Part shown: positions 1 through 7,471 of the stretch, in pieces | Layout of the letters: each line of letters begins with the position of its first letter | Position numbering within the stretch: position 1 is the stretch's first letter | Origin: Amycolatopsis sp. | GTDB lineage: Bacteria > Actinomycetota > Actinomycetes > Mycobacteriales > Pseudonocardiaceae | DNA length: 39,366 bases | Direction: 5' to 3' | Assembly (NCBI RefSeq): GCF_025464955.1 | Contig: NZ_JAODNM010000018.1 | Coordinates: 1 to 39,366 of the forward strand | Notes under the pieces: model-generated | What the model was told of the DNA's origin: nothing | What the model saw: the letters and a program-made list of their open reading frames with translations, nothing else | The model's database searches: none | Position numbers and translations under genes: made by a program

Positions 1-13
1 AAAACCCACCCCA

Positions 14-64
14 GGGCTCGTGAGTGCCGCGACCGGATCATCCGGCCGCGACACTGACGAGCCC
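14..64 (-). terminator. Imperfect 25-bp inverted repeat, possible terminator
   Basis: The arms 14-38 and 40-64 are complementary at 22 of 25 positions around a one-base centre. Two of the three mismatches become G-U pairs only if the minus strand is transcribed. On that strand the hairpin is followed by a G/T-rich stretch ending in TTTT at the window edge. This favours a terminator for leftward transcription, perhaps of the acetyltransferase transcript ending near 441. It could also be a bidirectional terminator for a gene beyond the left edge. Confidence 0.45.
41..58 (+). repeat. Dispersed 18-bp repeat, copy 1
   Basis: TCCGGCCGCGACACTGAC here recurs with a single mismatch (A for C at the ninth base) at 393-410. 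The first copy lies inside the right arm of the inverted repeat at 14-64. Confidence 0.5.
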
Positions 65-84
65 TGACTGCGTTCGGCACAACA

Positions 85-104
85 GCAACTCGCCGTCGAG
101 TTGC
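85..104. repeat. Small hairpin, copy 1 (GCAACTCG stem)
   Basis: Perfect 8-bp arms GCAACTCG and CGAGTTGC enclose a CCGT loop. Nearly the same hairpin recurs at 332-355. The remaining sequence of 105-331 shows no credible gene: its open frames lack ribosome binding sites and recognisable protein sequence. Confidence 0.5.
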
Positions 105-331
105 GCACGCGCCGCAGCACTACTGAACCCGCCGACCCCTGATACGAATGGCAGCTGCGCGGCGAACCGCAGCAGCCTCAGTGGTCACGTCGGCACCGGT
201 GGTACCACGGCGTGACGGGAGTGGCGCTTGGATCCGTACCGCGTGCCCGTCGTCGCCCCGGTCCTTGCTTCGGTAGACGTGACCTCGACACCACGAGCCC
301 CGACAGAGCCCCGGCTGCATCCCCGCCAAGA

Positions 332-355
332 CCGCAACTCGCCGCCGAGTTGCGG
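332..355. repeat. Small hairpin, copy 2 (CCGCAACTCG stem)
   Basis: Perfect 10-bp arms CCGCAACTCG and CGAGTTGCGG surround a CCGC loop. It shares the stem core of the hairpin at 85-104 but is extended by two pairs. It lies just downstream of the acetyltransferase stop on the minus strand and could help end its transcript, although no T-run follows. Confidence 0.5.
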
Positions 356-392
356 AAGCCGCCGGGCCAAGACGGGGGACCGAGTCGCCTAT

Positions 393-410
393 TCCGGCCG
401 AGACACTGAC
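393..410 (+). repeat. Dispersed 18-bp repeat, copy 2
   Basis: TCCGGCCGAGACACTGAC matches 41-58 at 17 of 18 positions. Together with the two GCAACTCG hairpins it makes the 1-440 stretch look built from repeated intergenic pieces. The order of the two repeat types is reversed between the copies (18-mer then hairpin at the left, hairpin then 18-mer at the right). Confidence 0.5.
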
Positions 411-440
411 CGGCAGTCGTCGCCCTTCAGTGCGTGCGCG

Positions 441-1415
441 TCAGACCTCGAGCGCCCAGCGCGCGTATCGCATCTTCGCGGTGAAGCCGGCTTTCTCGAA
501 AATCCCGAACGCCCCGGAAGGGTCCGCCGCGTCCACGTTCGCGCTGGCGCGGTTGTAGCCCTGGTCGGTGGCGGTCTGCAGCGCGTGCCCGATCAGTGCG
601 CTGGCGACGCCCCGCTGCCGGTAGTCCCGGCGTGTTCCGATGACCATGAAGTGCGCGTCGCGGACGCCGGTAGCCACGGTATCGCCCTCCCAGCACATGG
701 TCACGAGGATGCCTGCCGCGGCCCCGTTCGCCATATCACGGAGCGCGAAGCTGAGCTCGGGCTTGAACGTCTGGTTGGTGATTTTGTTCTTCCAGGAGTC
801 GGCGGGCATCGGCGCCGCGCCCCAGTAGTCCTGGTACGCGTCATTCCGGGTCGACCGGAAGTCCTCGTCGTTCTGCTCCGACCACGGCTCGACCCGCAGC
901 CCGTCGGGGATCGCCGCGGCGGCGAGTGCGTCGCTGAGCGGGTGCTCCATGCGCTGGAAGTAGTGGACCGGTGCGAAACCCTGGGAGCGGACGAGCTGGG
1001 CCAGGCCGGCGATGTGCTCGCACTTATGGACGTCGACCACGAGCTTCAGTGTTGGGTGATGCCGTGCGTGGAGTACCTTCGCCGCCGCCACCCCGGCTTC
1101 CACGAGCGCGGTGCCGATACCTCGACGCCGGTAGTCAGGGTGGACCCCGCCATCCAGGAAGACTCGATGGACCACGTCCGCGAGCGGTTTGTAGCGGATC
1201 TTCATGTAGCCGGCCATCACCTCGCCGTCGCAGGCGGCGAGGCTCGCGCGCTCAAGGTCCGCGTGGGGGTCGATCAATTCTTGGAGGGTGTCCTCCTCGG
1301 TGTAGTTCTCGCCGATCTTGTCAACAACCTCTATGGCGTTGAGGAGGTCGGCCGACGGCCTGGCGTCCTCGGCGATGAGCGGTCGCCACGTGAGCGAGGT
1401 CGATACGTCGTACAT
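441..1415 (-). CDS. Tandem GNAT-family N-acetyltransferase
   Basis: A 324-residue protein with two GNAT folds in a row. The acetyl-CoA pyrophosphate-binding loop of the first is RRRGIGTAL at about 96-104; that of the second is RQRGVASAL at about 266-274. Each is followed by the usual helix and a GF-containing strand (GF at 146-147 and 310-311). The layout resembles mycothiol synthase-type tandem GNATs and many uncharacterised actinobacterial acetyltransferases, so the substrate cannot be named. The ATG at 1415 is the only reasonable start because an in-frame TGA lies a short way upstream with no alternative between; the ribosome binding site is weak. Its 164-bp upstream region contains two short palindromes. 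The gene is separated from the polyene cluster by three unrelated genes and is probably not part of it. Confidence 0.85.
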   Translation of the reverse strand: MYDVSTSLTWRPLIAEDARPSADLLNAIEVVDKIGENYTEEDTLQELIDPHADLERASLAACDGEVMAGYMKIRYKPLADVVHRVFLDGGVHPDYRRRGIGTALVEAGVAAAKVLHARHHPTLKLVVDVHKCEHIAGLAQLVRSQGFAPVHYFQRMEHPLSDALAAAAIPDGLRVEPWSEQNDEDFRSTRNDAYQDYWGAAPMPADSWKNKITNQTFKPELSFALRDMANGAAAGILVTMCWEGDTVATGVRDAHFMVIGTRRDYRQRGVASALIGHALQTATDQGYNRASANVDAADPSGAFGIFEKAGFTAKMRYARWALEV

Positions 1416-1480
1416 GCGACGGACGGTAATCCCGGGGCGCGCCGGCTGTCATTTTGTTTACTGGCCGACAGTTGATTGCC

Positions 1481-1510
1481 TTGATTCATCAAATGTATAA
1501 CGTCCTATAC
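1481..1510. promoter_or_regulatory. Two adjacent palindromes upstream of the acetyltransferase gene
   Basis: TTGATTCATCAA (1481-1492) has perfect TTGAT/ATCAA arms with a 2-bp centre. GTATAACGTCCTATAC (1495-1510) has perfect GTATA/TATAC arms with a 6-bp spacer. They lie in an AT-rich patch within otherwise GC-rich DNA, 65-95 bp upstream of the ATG at 1415, where a promoter and operator would be expected. No regulator is assigned. Confidence 0.35.
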
Positions 1511-1579
1511 GGCGACGCTGGTTGTAGAAAGAGCCCAGTCACGAATAGTCGTCACTCACCTCCAAAAAACAGCAAAGAA

Positions 1580-3031
1580 TCAGAACCCCGCCAGGGAGTC
1601 GACGAGCAACTCGGCGAGTGCGACTTCGTCGCTGAGGGAGTGGTCCTCTTCGACAAGGGGGAGACGGCGGACGGCTACCTCGAAGGCATCTCGGACCGGG
1701 GACTGCGGGATCTCCTTACCCGACAGCCGCAGTGCCCGGACGGCGCCGAGCAGTTCGCAGGCCAGCACGGTCCGGTAAGCCTTGGCAGCGGCCGCTGTAC
1801 TGCGGACGGCGTGTATCGAGAAGCTTGCGTGATCTTCCAAACCGCGGGAGATGACGGCTGTCCCGAGTGTCACCGGCGCGGCGGTGTGTCGCAGTTCGCC
1901 GAGTGCGTCGTGGGAGACGTACTCGAGGATCATGATCCCGGAGCTGCCGGTCGGGCCGGCGGCGAGGAAGGGTGACAGTCCGGTCAGGTCGGGCTCGACG
2001 AGGTCGCTCAGTCTCGCTGTCGAGAGTTCGGCGACGTGGTGGAGCGCGGCGCGCAGGTGGTCGAGTGTCAAGGCGAGGTACGCCGTCGAGAACTGGCCGT
2101 GGTGGTAGACCTCTTCGGTTTCGATGTCGATCAGCGGGTTCTCGGCCGCGGCGTTGAGATCGATGGTCAACACTCGTTCCAGCGCGTCGGCCGCGTCCAG
2201 TGCCGGGCCGTGGACCTGCGGAAACGCGCGGAGCCCGAACGGGTCCTGTATCCGGCGTCCGGGTGGGACTTCGCCGCCGGACAGCAGCAGGCGTCGCATC
2301 TCCGCGGCGCAGCGCACCGAGCCGGGATGTGGCCGGGCGGCGTGGACGCGCTCGGAGAACGCTTCCGGCGACCCGCCCAGTGCGCAGAAGGACAGGGCCG
2401 CGACGACGTGACTCGCGGAGAGTAGACGTTGCAGGTCGTGCCAAGTGAGGACAGCCTCGGCGAGGGTTGCCGCGTTGCTGGAGATGAACGCGAGTGCGTC
2501 GCCCGGGCTGATCGCGACCGGGTCGAGGTCGCCGACGGCCCATGGCCGTTCGCCGGCGATGGTGAGCGCGATCTCGGCCAGCGCGGTCAGGTCGCCGGTG
2601 CCGATCGCGCCGCGCGCGTGGACCATCGGGAGGGCGCCGACGCGGAGTGCGGTTTCGAGCGCGTGCAGCAGTCTCGGGTGGACGCCGCTGCCCGCCGCGG
2701 CGAGCTGGTTGAGCCGGATCACCAGGGTCGAGCGGACGACGCTGTCCGGCAGCGTCGGTCCAGTCCCGCCGGCGTGGCTGCGCAGCAACCTGAGCCCGTG
2801 CTGGTCGGCGGAGTCCGGGTCGACGACGGTGTGCCGGTTGGCGCCGACGCCGGTGGTGCGGCCGTACACAGCGCGCTTTGCGCCGGTTTCGACAGCGAGG
2901 GTGTAAGCCTTCCCCGCGCGGTGTACGGCGTCGTTGTCGAGTTCAGCCGAAGCGCTTCGGCGGGCGATGCGGACGACGTCGGCGCAGCGGAGGCCGCTGC
3001 CAGTGATCCGGATCCGGCTGCTGTCGGTCAT
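1580..3031 (-). CDS. Ammonia-lyase (HAL/PAL) family protein with altered catalytic residues
   Basis: A 483-residue member of the histidine/phenylalanine ammonia-lyase superfamily. Family marks that are present: the Tyr of the N-terminal loop in YGRTTGVG (Tyr56), the His in LLRSHAGG (His86), the Gln/Arg segment QDPFGLRAFPQ (262-272), the ENPL helix (297-300) and the GLEDH glutamate (399). What differs is important. The Ala-Ser-Gly that cyclises to the MIO cofactor is replaced by Gly-Thr-Gly (144-146). The catalytic Tyr of the QDPY motif is Phe265. The LNGT asparagine motif reads ISSN (183-186). The ATG at 3031 is preceded by a good AGGGAG ribosome binding site; the open frame continues upstream to 3607 but runs antisense through the regulator gene and lacks family sequence. 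It diverges from the RpiR-type regulator, a likely controller. It is either a lyase with a modified cofactor or a non-lyase relative; a role in the polyketide pathway is not evident. Confidence 0.8.
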   Translation of the reverse strand: MTDSSRIRITGSGLRCADVVRIARRSASAELDNDAVHRAGKAYTLAVETGAKRAVYGRTTGVGANRHTVVDPDSADQHGLRLLRSHAGGTGPTLPDSVVRSTLVIRLNQLAAAGSGVHPRLLHALETALRVGALPMVHARGAIGTGDLTALAEIALTIAGERPWAVGDLDPVAISPGDALAFISSNAATLAEAVLTWHDLQRLLSASHVVAALSFCALGGSPEAFSERVHAARPHPGSVRCAAEMRRLLLSGGEVPPGRRIQDPFGLRAFPQVHGPALDAADALERVLTIDLNAAAENPLIDIETEEVYHHGQFSTAYLALTLDHLRAALHHVAELSTARLSDLVEPDLTGLSPFLAAGPTGSSGIMILEYVSHDALGELRHTAAPVTLGTAVISRGLEDHASFSIHAVRSTAAAAKAYRTVLACELLGAVRALRLSGKEIPQSPVRDAFEVAVRRLPLVEEDHSLSDEVALAELLVDSLAGF

Positions 3032-3041
3032 GGGCTCCCTC

Positions 3042-3087
3042 TTGACAACTATCCATTCACCTGACGATGCTGCATGAAACTCTTCAT
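3042..3087. promoter_or_regulatory. Divergent promoter/operator region with ATGAA-N4-TTCAT palindrome
   Basis: This short region separates the lyase-family gene (start 3031) from the RpiR-type regulator (start 3116). It contains TTGACA at 3042-3047, a possible -35 for rightward transcription, and the perfect palindrome ATGAAACTCTTCAT at 3074-3087. A dyad between a regulator and its divergent neighbour is a reasonable operator candidate. No good -10 hexamer was found at ideal spacing. Confidence 0.35.
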
Positions 3088-3115
3088 TCGTCGAGAAGGC
3101 AAGGGTGGTGTCCGC

Positions 3116-3937
3116 GTGGGACGGTCGTTGCAGGAACTGTTCGCCGCGCACCGCTTCACCCCGGCGCAGCGCCGGATCGCCGGCTACCTGATCGCGAACG
3201 GCGAAGAGGCAGCGTTTCTGACCAGTATGGAGCTCGCCGAGCGGGCCGAGGTGAGCCAGCCGTCGGTGACGCGGTTTGTGGCCTTGCTCGGGTTCGACGG
3301 GTACGCCGAGTTCCGCCGGGACCTGCGCCGATCGGCGCCGAAGCCGCCGTCCGAGCTGGGCAACAAGTTCCAGGAGGGCGTCGACAAGGACGTCCGCAAT
3401 CTCGCCGCACTGCGGGAGCGGTTTGCCGACGAAGAGTCGTTGCGCGCGGTCGGTGGCCGGCTGATGGCCTCGGAACCGTTGGTGGTCATGGGTTTCCGGG
3501 TTTCGGCGCCGCCGGCGGAGCTGTTCGGCTACCTCGCCGCGAAGATCCATCCCGACGTCCGGGTGCTGACCGATGGCGGCAGTGTGCTGGGTGACGGCTT
3601 GCGCCAAGCTCGCCGGCGCGGAGCGCGGACAGTGATCCTGTTCGCCTTACCGCGCTACCCGAGGGAAGCGCGGGACGCGCTGCTGCAGGCCCGTGAATTG
3701 GGTTTGCGCACGGTCCTGCTGACCGACAAGTCCGTTTCCGCGCTGACCCCGGACGCCGACGACGTGGTGAGCGCCGGGGTGGCTTCGGAACTGGTGTTCG
3801 ACTCCCACGCGGCCGTGATGTCGCTTTCGGCCGCGTTGCTGGAAGCGATGACGGATGCCGCGGGTGCGTCGGGTCAGCGACGATTGGAGAGTTTTGAGGA
3901 TTATGCCGCGGAGCACGAGCTTTTCGTTACCGACTGA
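3116..3937 (+). CDS. MurR/RpiR-family transcriptional regulator
   Basis: A DNA-binding regulator with an N-terminal RpiR-type helix-turn-helix and a C-terminal sugar-isomerase (SIS) domain. With the GTG start at 3116 it has 273 residues. The recognition region reads LAERAEVSQPSVTRF followed by LGFDGYAEFRRDL, the classic RpiR signature, within the first 75 residues. The SIS domain spans roughly residues 110-240 and would bind a phosphorylated sugar or similar ligand. An ATG at 3074 is in frame and gives 287 residues. I prefer 3116 because neither start has a strong ribosome binding site, the extra 14 residues are unlike the family, and 3074 falls inside a palindrome that looks like an operator. 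It is divergent from the ammonia-lyase family gene and most likely regulates it and itself. RpiR proteins are not usual regulators of polyene clusters. Confidence 0.85.
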   Translation: MGRSLQELFAAHRFTPAQRRIAGYLIANGEEAAFLTSMELAERAEVSQPSVTRFVALLGFDGYAEFRRDLRRSAPKPPSELGNKFQEGVDKDVRNLAALRERFADEESLRAVGGRLMASEPLVVMGFRVSAPPAELFGYLAAKIHPDVRVLTDGGSVLGDGLRQARRRGARTVILFALPRYPREARDALLQARELGLRTVLLTDKSVSALTPDADDVVSAGVASELVFDSHAAVMSLSAALLEAMTDAAGASGQRRLESFEDYAAEHELFVTD

Positions 3938-4054
3938 ATCGATCGAACCGACTGACACCGCCGCGGCGGCGACGGCGACAGTCGCGGTCTGTGACTGGAT
4001 AATTACGACAAAAGGCTAGGGAAAGTCGCACTAACGGGTGATTAGGGTCACCGC

Positions 4055-5491
4055 ATGTTGACTAGACGTGCATTGCTCGCCGCGGGAGCCGTTACCGCCG
4101 GCGTATTGGGGATGCCACAGTTGCTGAGTCGAGGCGTCGCGGACGCATACGTACCGACTAGAAGGACTGTCCAGCCGACCGCGCCGTTCTTAAGACCTAT
4201 GCCGGTGGCGCCGGTGCTGGAGCCCGTGTCCACCCGCGACGGAACCGACGTGTACCGCATCCCGATCCGGAACACGAGCGCCGAGATCCTGCAAGGTATC
4301 CAGACCCCGCTGCTGGGCTTCGCCGGCCAGTTCGCCGGTCCTACGATCCGCGCGAGAACCGGGCGTCCGACGCAGCTCACTGTCACCAACGAGATCGACG
4401 TGCCCGTCAACGTCCACCTGCACGGTGGCCGCACACCGGCGGACTCCGACGGCCACCCGATGGACGTCATCCTGCCGGGGAAGTCGCGCCTGTACACCTA
4501 TCCGAACCAGCAGCAGGGCACCACGCTCTGGTACCACGACCACAATATGGACACCGAGGCCGAGCACGTTTACCGGGGACTGGCCGGGGCGTACATCATC
4601 GAGGACCCGTGCGAGGAGTATCTCGGCCTGCCGCGCGGCGACTACGACGTGCCGATCATGCTCCGTGACATCCAGTTCGACGCCAATGGCGACCTCGTCG
4701 TGTTCGACGACGTCAGGAAGCGCACCACGATACTGGCCAACGGCGTCTCGCGGCCCTACTTTCCCGTTGCGGCAAGGAAGTATCGCTTCCGGCTGATCAA
4801 CACGGCGAACGACCGGACTTTCCAGCTGAGCCTGTCCGCCGGCCAGTTGACCCAGATCGGCACCGACGGCGGGCTGCTGCCCGCACCGGTGCAGGTGCGG
4901 ACACTTGAGCTGTCCTCGGCCGAGCGGGCCGATGTGGTGATCGACTTCTCGCGATTCCCGGTCGGCACCAAAATCGAGCTGTCCGACCCGGTCGCGGGCA
5001 CGATACTGCGGTTCGATGTGACGCGACGCGTGTTGTTCGACTTCAGCCGGGTGCCGGACAAGCTGAGGGAGCTGCCCCCGATGCCCCGCGCCACGGTCGA
5101 GCGGGACGTCAACCTCTCCTTCGACTTCAGCCAACTGCCGTCCGGCGGCCCGGTGCTCGGCGAGATCAATGGCAAGCCGTACGACGACAACCGGATCGAC
5201 TTCACGATCAAGCGTGGTACCACCGAGATCTGGACGATCACGAGCACCGACCCGCCTGGTGTGCGGCACACGTTCCACATGCACCTCGTGCAGTTCCGTG
5301 TGCTGGACCGCAACGGCAAGCCGCCGCTGCAGAGCGACGCGGGCCTCAAGGACACGGTGTACCTCACGGCAGGGGAGACGGTTCGGGTGCAGGCCACCTT
5401 TGTGCCGTACACCGGGCGGTACCTCTACCACTGCCACTTCCTGGAGCATGCCATGGACGGCATGATGGCGCAGATGAACATCGTGCCCTGA
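4055..5491 (+). CDS. Secreted multicopper oxidase (CotA/laccase-like)
   Basis: A 478-residue multicopper oxidase, which would oxidise phenolic or similar substrates and reduce oxygen to water. All copper sites are visible: HLHG (121-124) and WYHDH (His161, His163) in the first cupredoxin domain, HTFHMH (His405, His408, His410) and HCHFLEHAMDGM (His459, Cys460, His461, His465, axial Met470) in the last. The N-terminus LTRRALLAAGAV fits a twin-arginine signal with a hydrophobic stretch to about residue 30, as expected for a cofactor-loaded exported enzyme. An AGGG lies 8-11 bases before the ATG. The nearest relatives by layout are CotA, bilirubin oxidase and phenoxazinone synthase types. It is followed by a strong terminator shared with the convergent transporter operon. 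Known polyene clusters do not contain such an enzyme, so its link to the polyketide is doubtful. Confidence 0.9.
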   Translation: MLTRRALLAAGAVTAGVLGMPQLLSRGVADAYVPTRRTVQPTAPFLRPMPVAPVLEPVSTRDGTDVYRIPIRNTSAEILQGIQTPLLGFAGQFAGPTIRARTGRPTQLTVTNEIDVPVNVHLHGGRTPADSDGHPMDVILPGKSRLYTYPNQQQGTTLWYHDHNMDTEAEHVYRGLAGAYIIEDPCEEYLGLPRGDYDVPIMLRDIQFDANGDLVVFDDVRKRTTILANGVSRPYFPVAARKYRFRLINTANDRTFQLSLSAGQLTQIGTDGGLLPAPVQVRTLELSSAERADVVIDFSRFPVGTKIELSDPVAGTILRFDVTRRVLFDFSRVPDKLRELPPMPRATVERDVNLSFDFSQLPSGGPVLGEINGKPYDDNRIDFTIKRGTTEIWTITSTDPPGVRHTFHMHLVQFRVLDRNGKPPLQSDAGLKDTVYLTAGETVRVQATFVPYTGRYLYHCHFLEHAMDGMMAQMNIVP

Positions 5492-5497
5492 CCGAAT

Positions 5498-5541
5498 GTG
5501 AACGAAGGCCCCTGCACGGTGTGCAGCGGGCCTTCGTTCAC
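5498..5541. terminator. Strong bidirectional hairpin terminator
   Basis: An outer 14-bp perfect stem, GTGAACGAAGGCCC (5498-5511) with GGGCCTTCGTTCAC (5528-5541), continues into an inner 6-bp stem CTGCAC/GTGCAG around a GGT loop. One unpaired C (5527) interrupts a total of 20 base pairs. It lies between the stop of the multicopper oxidase (5491) and the stop of the convergent exporter gene (5549), so it would stop transcription from both sides and marks the likely cluster edge. Confidence 0.85.
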
Positions 5542-5548
5542 CGTCATG

Positions 5549-7471
5549 TCAGGACGGCTGGGCGAGAGGCTGGGAGCTGCCGTAGAGCCGGGCGTAGGCG
5601 CCATCGGCATCGACGAGTTCGTCGTGCGTGCCGCTTTCGATGATCTTCCCGTTCTCCATCACGAGGATGACGTCGGCGTCGCGGATGGTCGACAGCCGGT
5701 GGGCGATGACGAAGCTGGTCCTGCCTTCGCGCAGCGAATTCATCGCGTGCTGGACGAGCAGCTCGGTGCGGGTGTCGATCGAGCTCGTCGCTTCGTCGAG
5801 GACGAGGATGGACGGCTTGGCCAGGAACGCCCTTGCGAGCGTGATCAGCTGCTTCTCACCGGCGCTGACCGTCGACGTCTCGTCGTCGAGCACGGTGTCG
5901 TAGCCATCGGGCAGGCCGTGCGCGAGCCGGTCCACACACGTCGCCTTGGCCGCGGCCTCGATGTCCTCGCGTGTGGCGTCGGGGCAGCCGTAGGCGATGT
6001 TCTCGGCGATCGTCCCGCCGAAGAGCCAGGGATCCTGCGGCACAAGACCGATCGTCGACCGGAGGTGGTCGCGGGTCATCAGGGCGATGTCCATGCCGTC
6101 CAACAGGATGCGGCCGTCGTCGATCTCGTAGAACCGCATCAGCAGGTTGCCGAGCGTGGTCTTGCCCGCGCCGGTGGCCCCGACGATCGCCACGATCTGG
6201 CCGGGTTGGATGGTCAGCGAGAGGTTGTCGATCAGCGGCACGTCTGGCAGGTAGCGGAAGGACACGCGGTCGAACTCCACGTGCCCGCGGATCTGCCCCG
6301 GGTGCCTGGGGTTTGTGGGTTCGCGGGTCTGTTCTCCGGCGTCCAGCAGTTCGAAGATCCGTTCGGCGGAGGCGATACCGGACTGCAGCTGGCCGGAGAA
6401 TGCCGCGAGACTGACGATCGGCCTGCTGAACATGCTCGCGTACTGGGTGAAAGCCTGCACGTCACCGATGGACATCGAGCCGCTCGCGACGCGCAGTGCG
6501 CCGAAGACCGCCATCAGGATGTAGTTCAGATCGGTGACGAATCTCGTCGAAGGCTCGATCATCCCGGTGATGGCCTGAGCGCGGCGCTCGGCTTCGCACA
6601 GCGCGTGATTGCGCTCGTCGAAGGCGTGTTCGGTGGCTTCCTGCTGCCGGAAGCTCTTGACCAGCGAGTGCCCGGTGTAGATCTCTTCGATCTGCGCGTT
6701 GAGCCGTCCGGTAGTCGCCCACTGCTCGGCGAACCGCGGCCTGGCGCGTTTGCCGATCCACGCTGCGAGCACGGCGGACACGGGCACGCTCACCAGTACG
6801 ACCAGAGCCAACTGCGGGGAGATGGCCAGCATCAGGGCCAGCACACCGAGGACGCTGAACAGCGAGTTGACCATCTGCCCGATGGTCAGCTGCAGGGTCT
6901 GCTGGAGGTTGTCGACGTCGTTGGTCGCCCGGCTCAGTACCTCGCCGCGCGGGGTGTGGTCGAAGTAGCTGAGCGGCAGGCGGGAGAGCTTCGCCTCCAC
7001 CTGCTCACGCAGTTCGTAGAGGATTCTCTGGGCGACGGTGGCCACTATGCGACCCTGCATCAGGATGCACACGGACGCGGCGAAGAACAGCACCAGGCTG
7101 AGCAGCAGCAGTGGTCCGAGCTTGGCGAAGTCGATGCCATGGCCGGGCACGAGATTCACCGTGCTGAGAACGTTGGCGAGGGTGTCGTTCCCGTCGGCGC
7201 GCAGCTTGGAGATCACCTGCTCCTTGGTGGAGCCAGGGGTCAGCGCTCGACCGATCAGGCCGGCGGAGATCAGGTCGGTGGCCTGACCGAGCAGCTTGGG
7301 GCCGGCCAGGTTCAAGGCGGCACCGAACAGTCCGAGCACGACCGTCGCGGTCAGCGCGAAGCGGTAGGGCCGGAACAGGCCGGCCAACCGGAGGGTGATG
7401 CCGAATCGGTCTGCCCGCTGCTGACGGTTCTCCGTGGGCGCTGAACGCTCACGTCTCGCTGACGATCGCAT
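5549..7471 (-). CDS. ABC exporter half-transporter, consensus ATPase subunit (NysG/NysH-like)
   Basis: A 640-residue half-transporter with an N-terminal six-helix exporter membrane domain and a C-terminal ATPase. ATPase motifs: Walker A GATGAGKTT (about 430), Q-loop VPQDPWLFGG, Walker B ILVLDEATSSID with the catalytic Glu, and the H-loop IAHRLST. The signature is altered to VSAGEKQ instead of LSGGQ. The ATG at 7471 has a perfect AGGAGG a few bases upstream and overlaps the end of the preceding transporter gene by 23 bp, so the two are translationally coupled. The open frame extends upstream to 7567, but that part overlaps the other gene further and has no ribosome binding site. Paired half-transporters at this position are typical of polyene clusters and probably export the finished macrolide, giving self-protection and secretion. 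Confidence 0.93.
   Translation of the reverse strand: MRSSARRERSAPTENRQQRADRFGITLRLAGLFRPYRFALTATVVLGLFGAALNLAGPKLLGQATDLISAGLIGRALTPGSTKEQVISKLRADGNDTLANVLSTVNLVPGHGIDFAKLGPLLLLSLVLFFAASVCILMQGRIVATVAQRILYELREQVEAKLSRLPLSYFDHTPRGEVLSRATNDVDNLQQTLQLTIGQMVNSLFSVLGVLALMLAISPQLALVVLVSVPVSAVLAAWIGKRARPRFAEQWATTGRLNAQIEEIYTGHSLVKSFRQQEATEHAFDERNHALCEAERRAQAITGMIEPSTRFVTDLNYILMAVFGALRVASGSMSIGDVQAFTQYASMFSRPIVSLAAFSGQLQSGIASAERIFELLDAGEQTREPTNPRHPGQIRGHVEFDRVSFRYLPDVPLIDNLSLTIQPGQIVAIVGATGAGKTTLGNLLMRFYEIDDGRILLDGMDIALMTRDHLRSTIGLVPQDPWLFGGTIAENIAYGCPDATREDIEAAAKATCVDRLAHGLPDGYDTVLDDETSTVSAGEKQLITLARAFLAKPSILVLDEATSSIDTRTELLVQHAMNSLREGRTSFVIAHRLSTIRDADVILVMENGKIIESGTHDELVDADGAYARLYGSSQPLAQPS

Noticed and set aside
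228..1475. 415-codon plus-strand frame opposite the acetyltransferase
   Set aside because: Shadow frame of the minus-strand GNAT gene, whose two acetyl-CoA motifs are unmistakable.
3032..3607. Upstream extension of the lyase-family frame to 3607
   Set aside because: The extension runs antisense through the RpiR-type regulator, has no family sequence, and the ATG at 3031 has a good AGGGAG ribosome binding site.
5498..7444. 648-codon open frame on the plus strand opposite the exporter gene
   Set aside because: It is the mirror of a clear ABC transporter in high-GC DNA. Its translation is low-complexity (rich in D, G, V, R, Q) with no recognisable domain.
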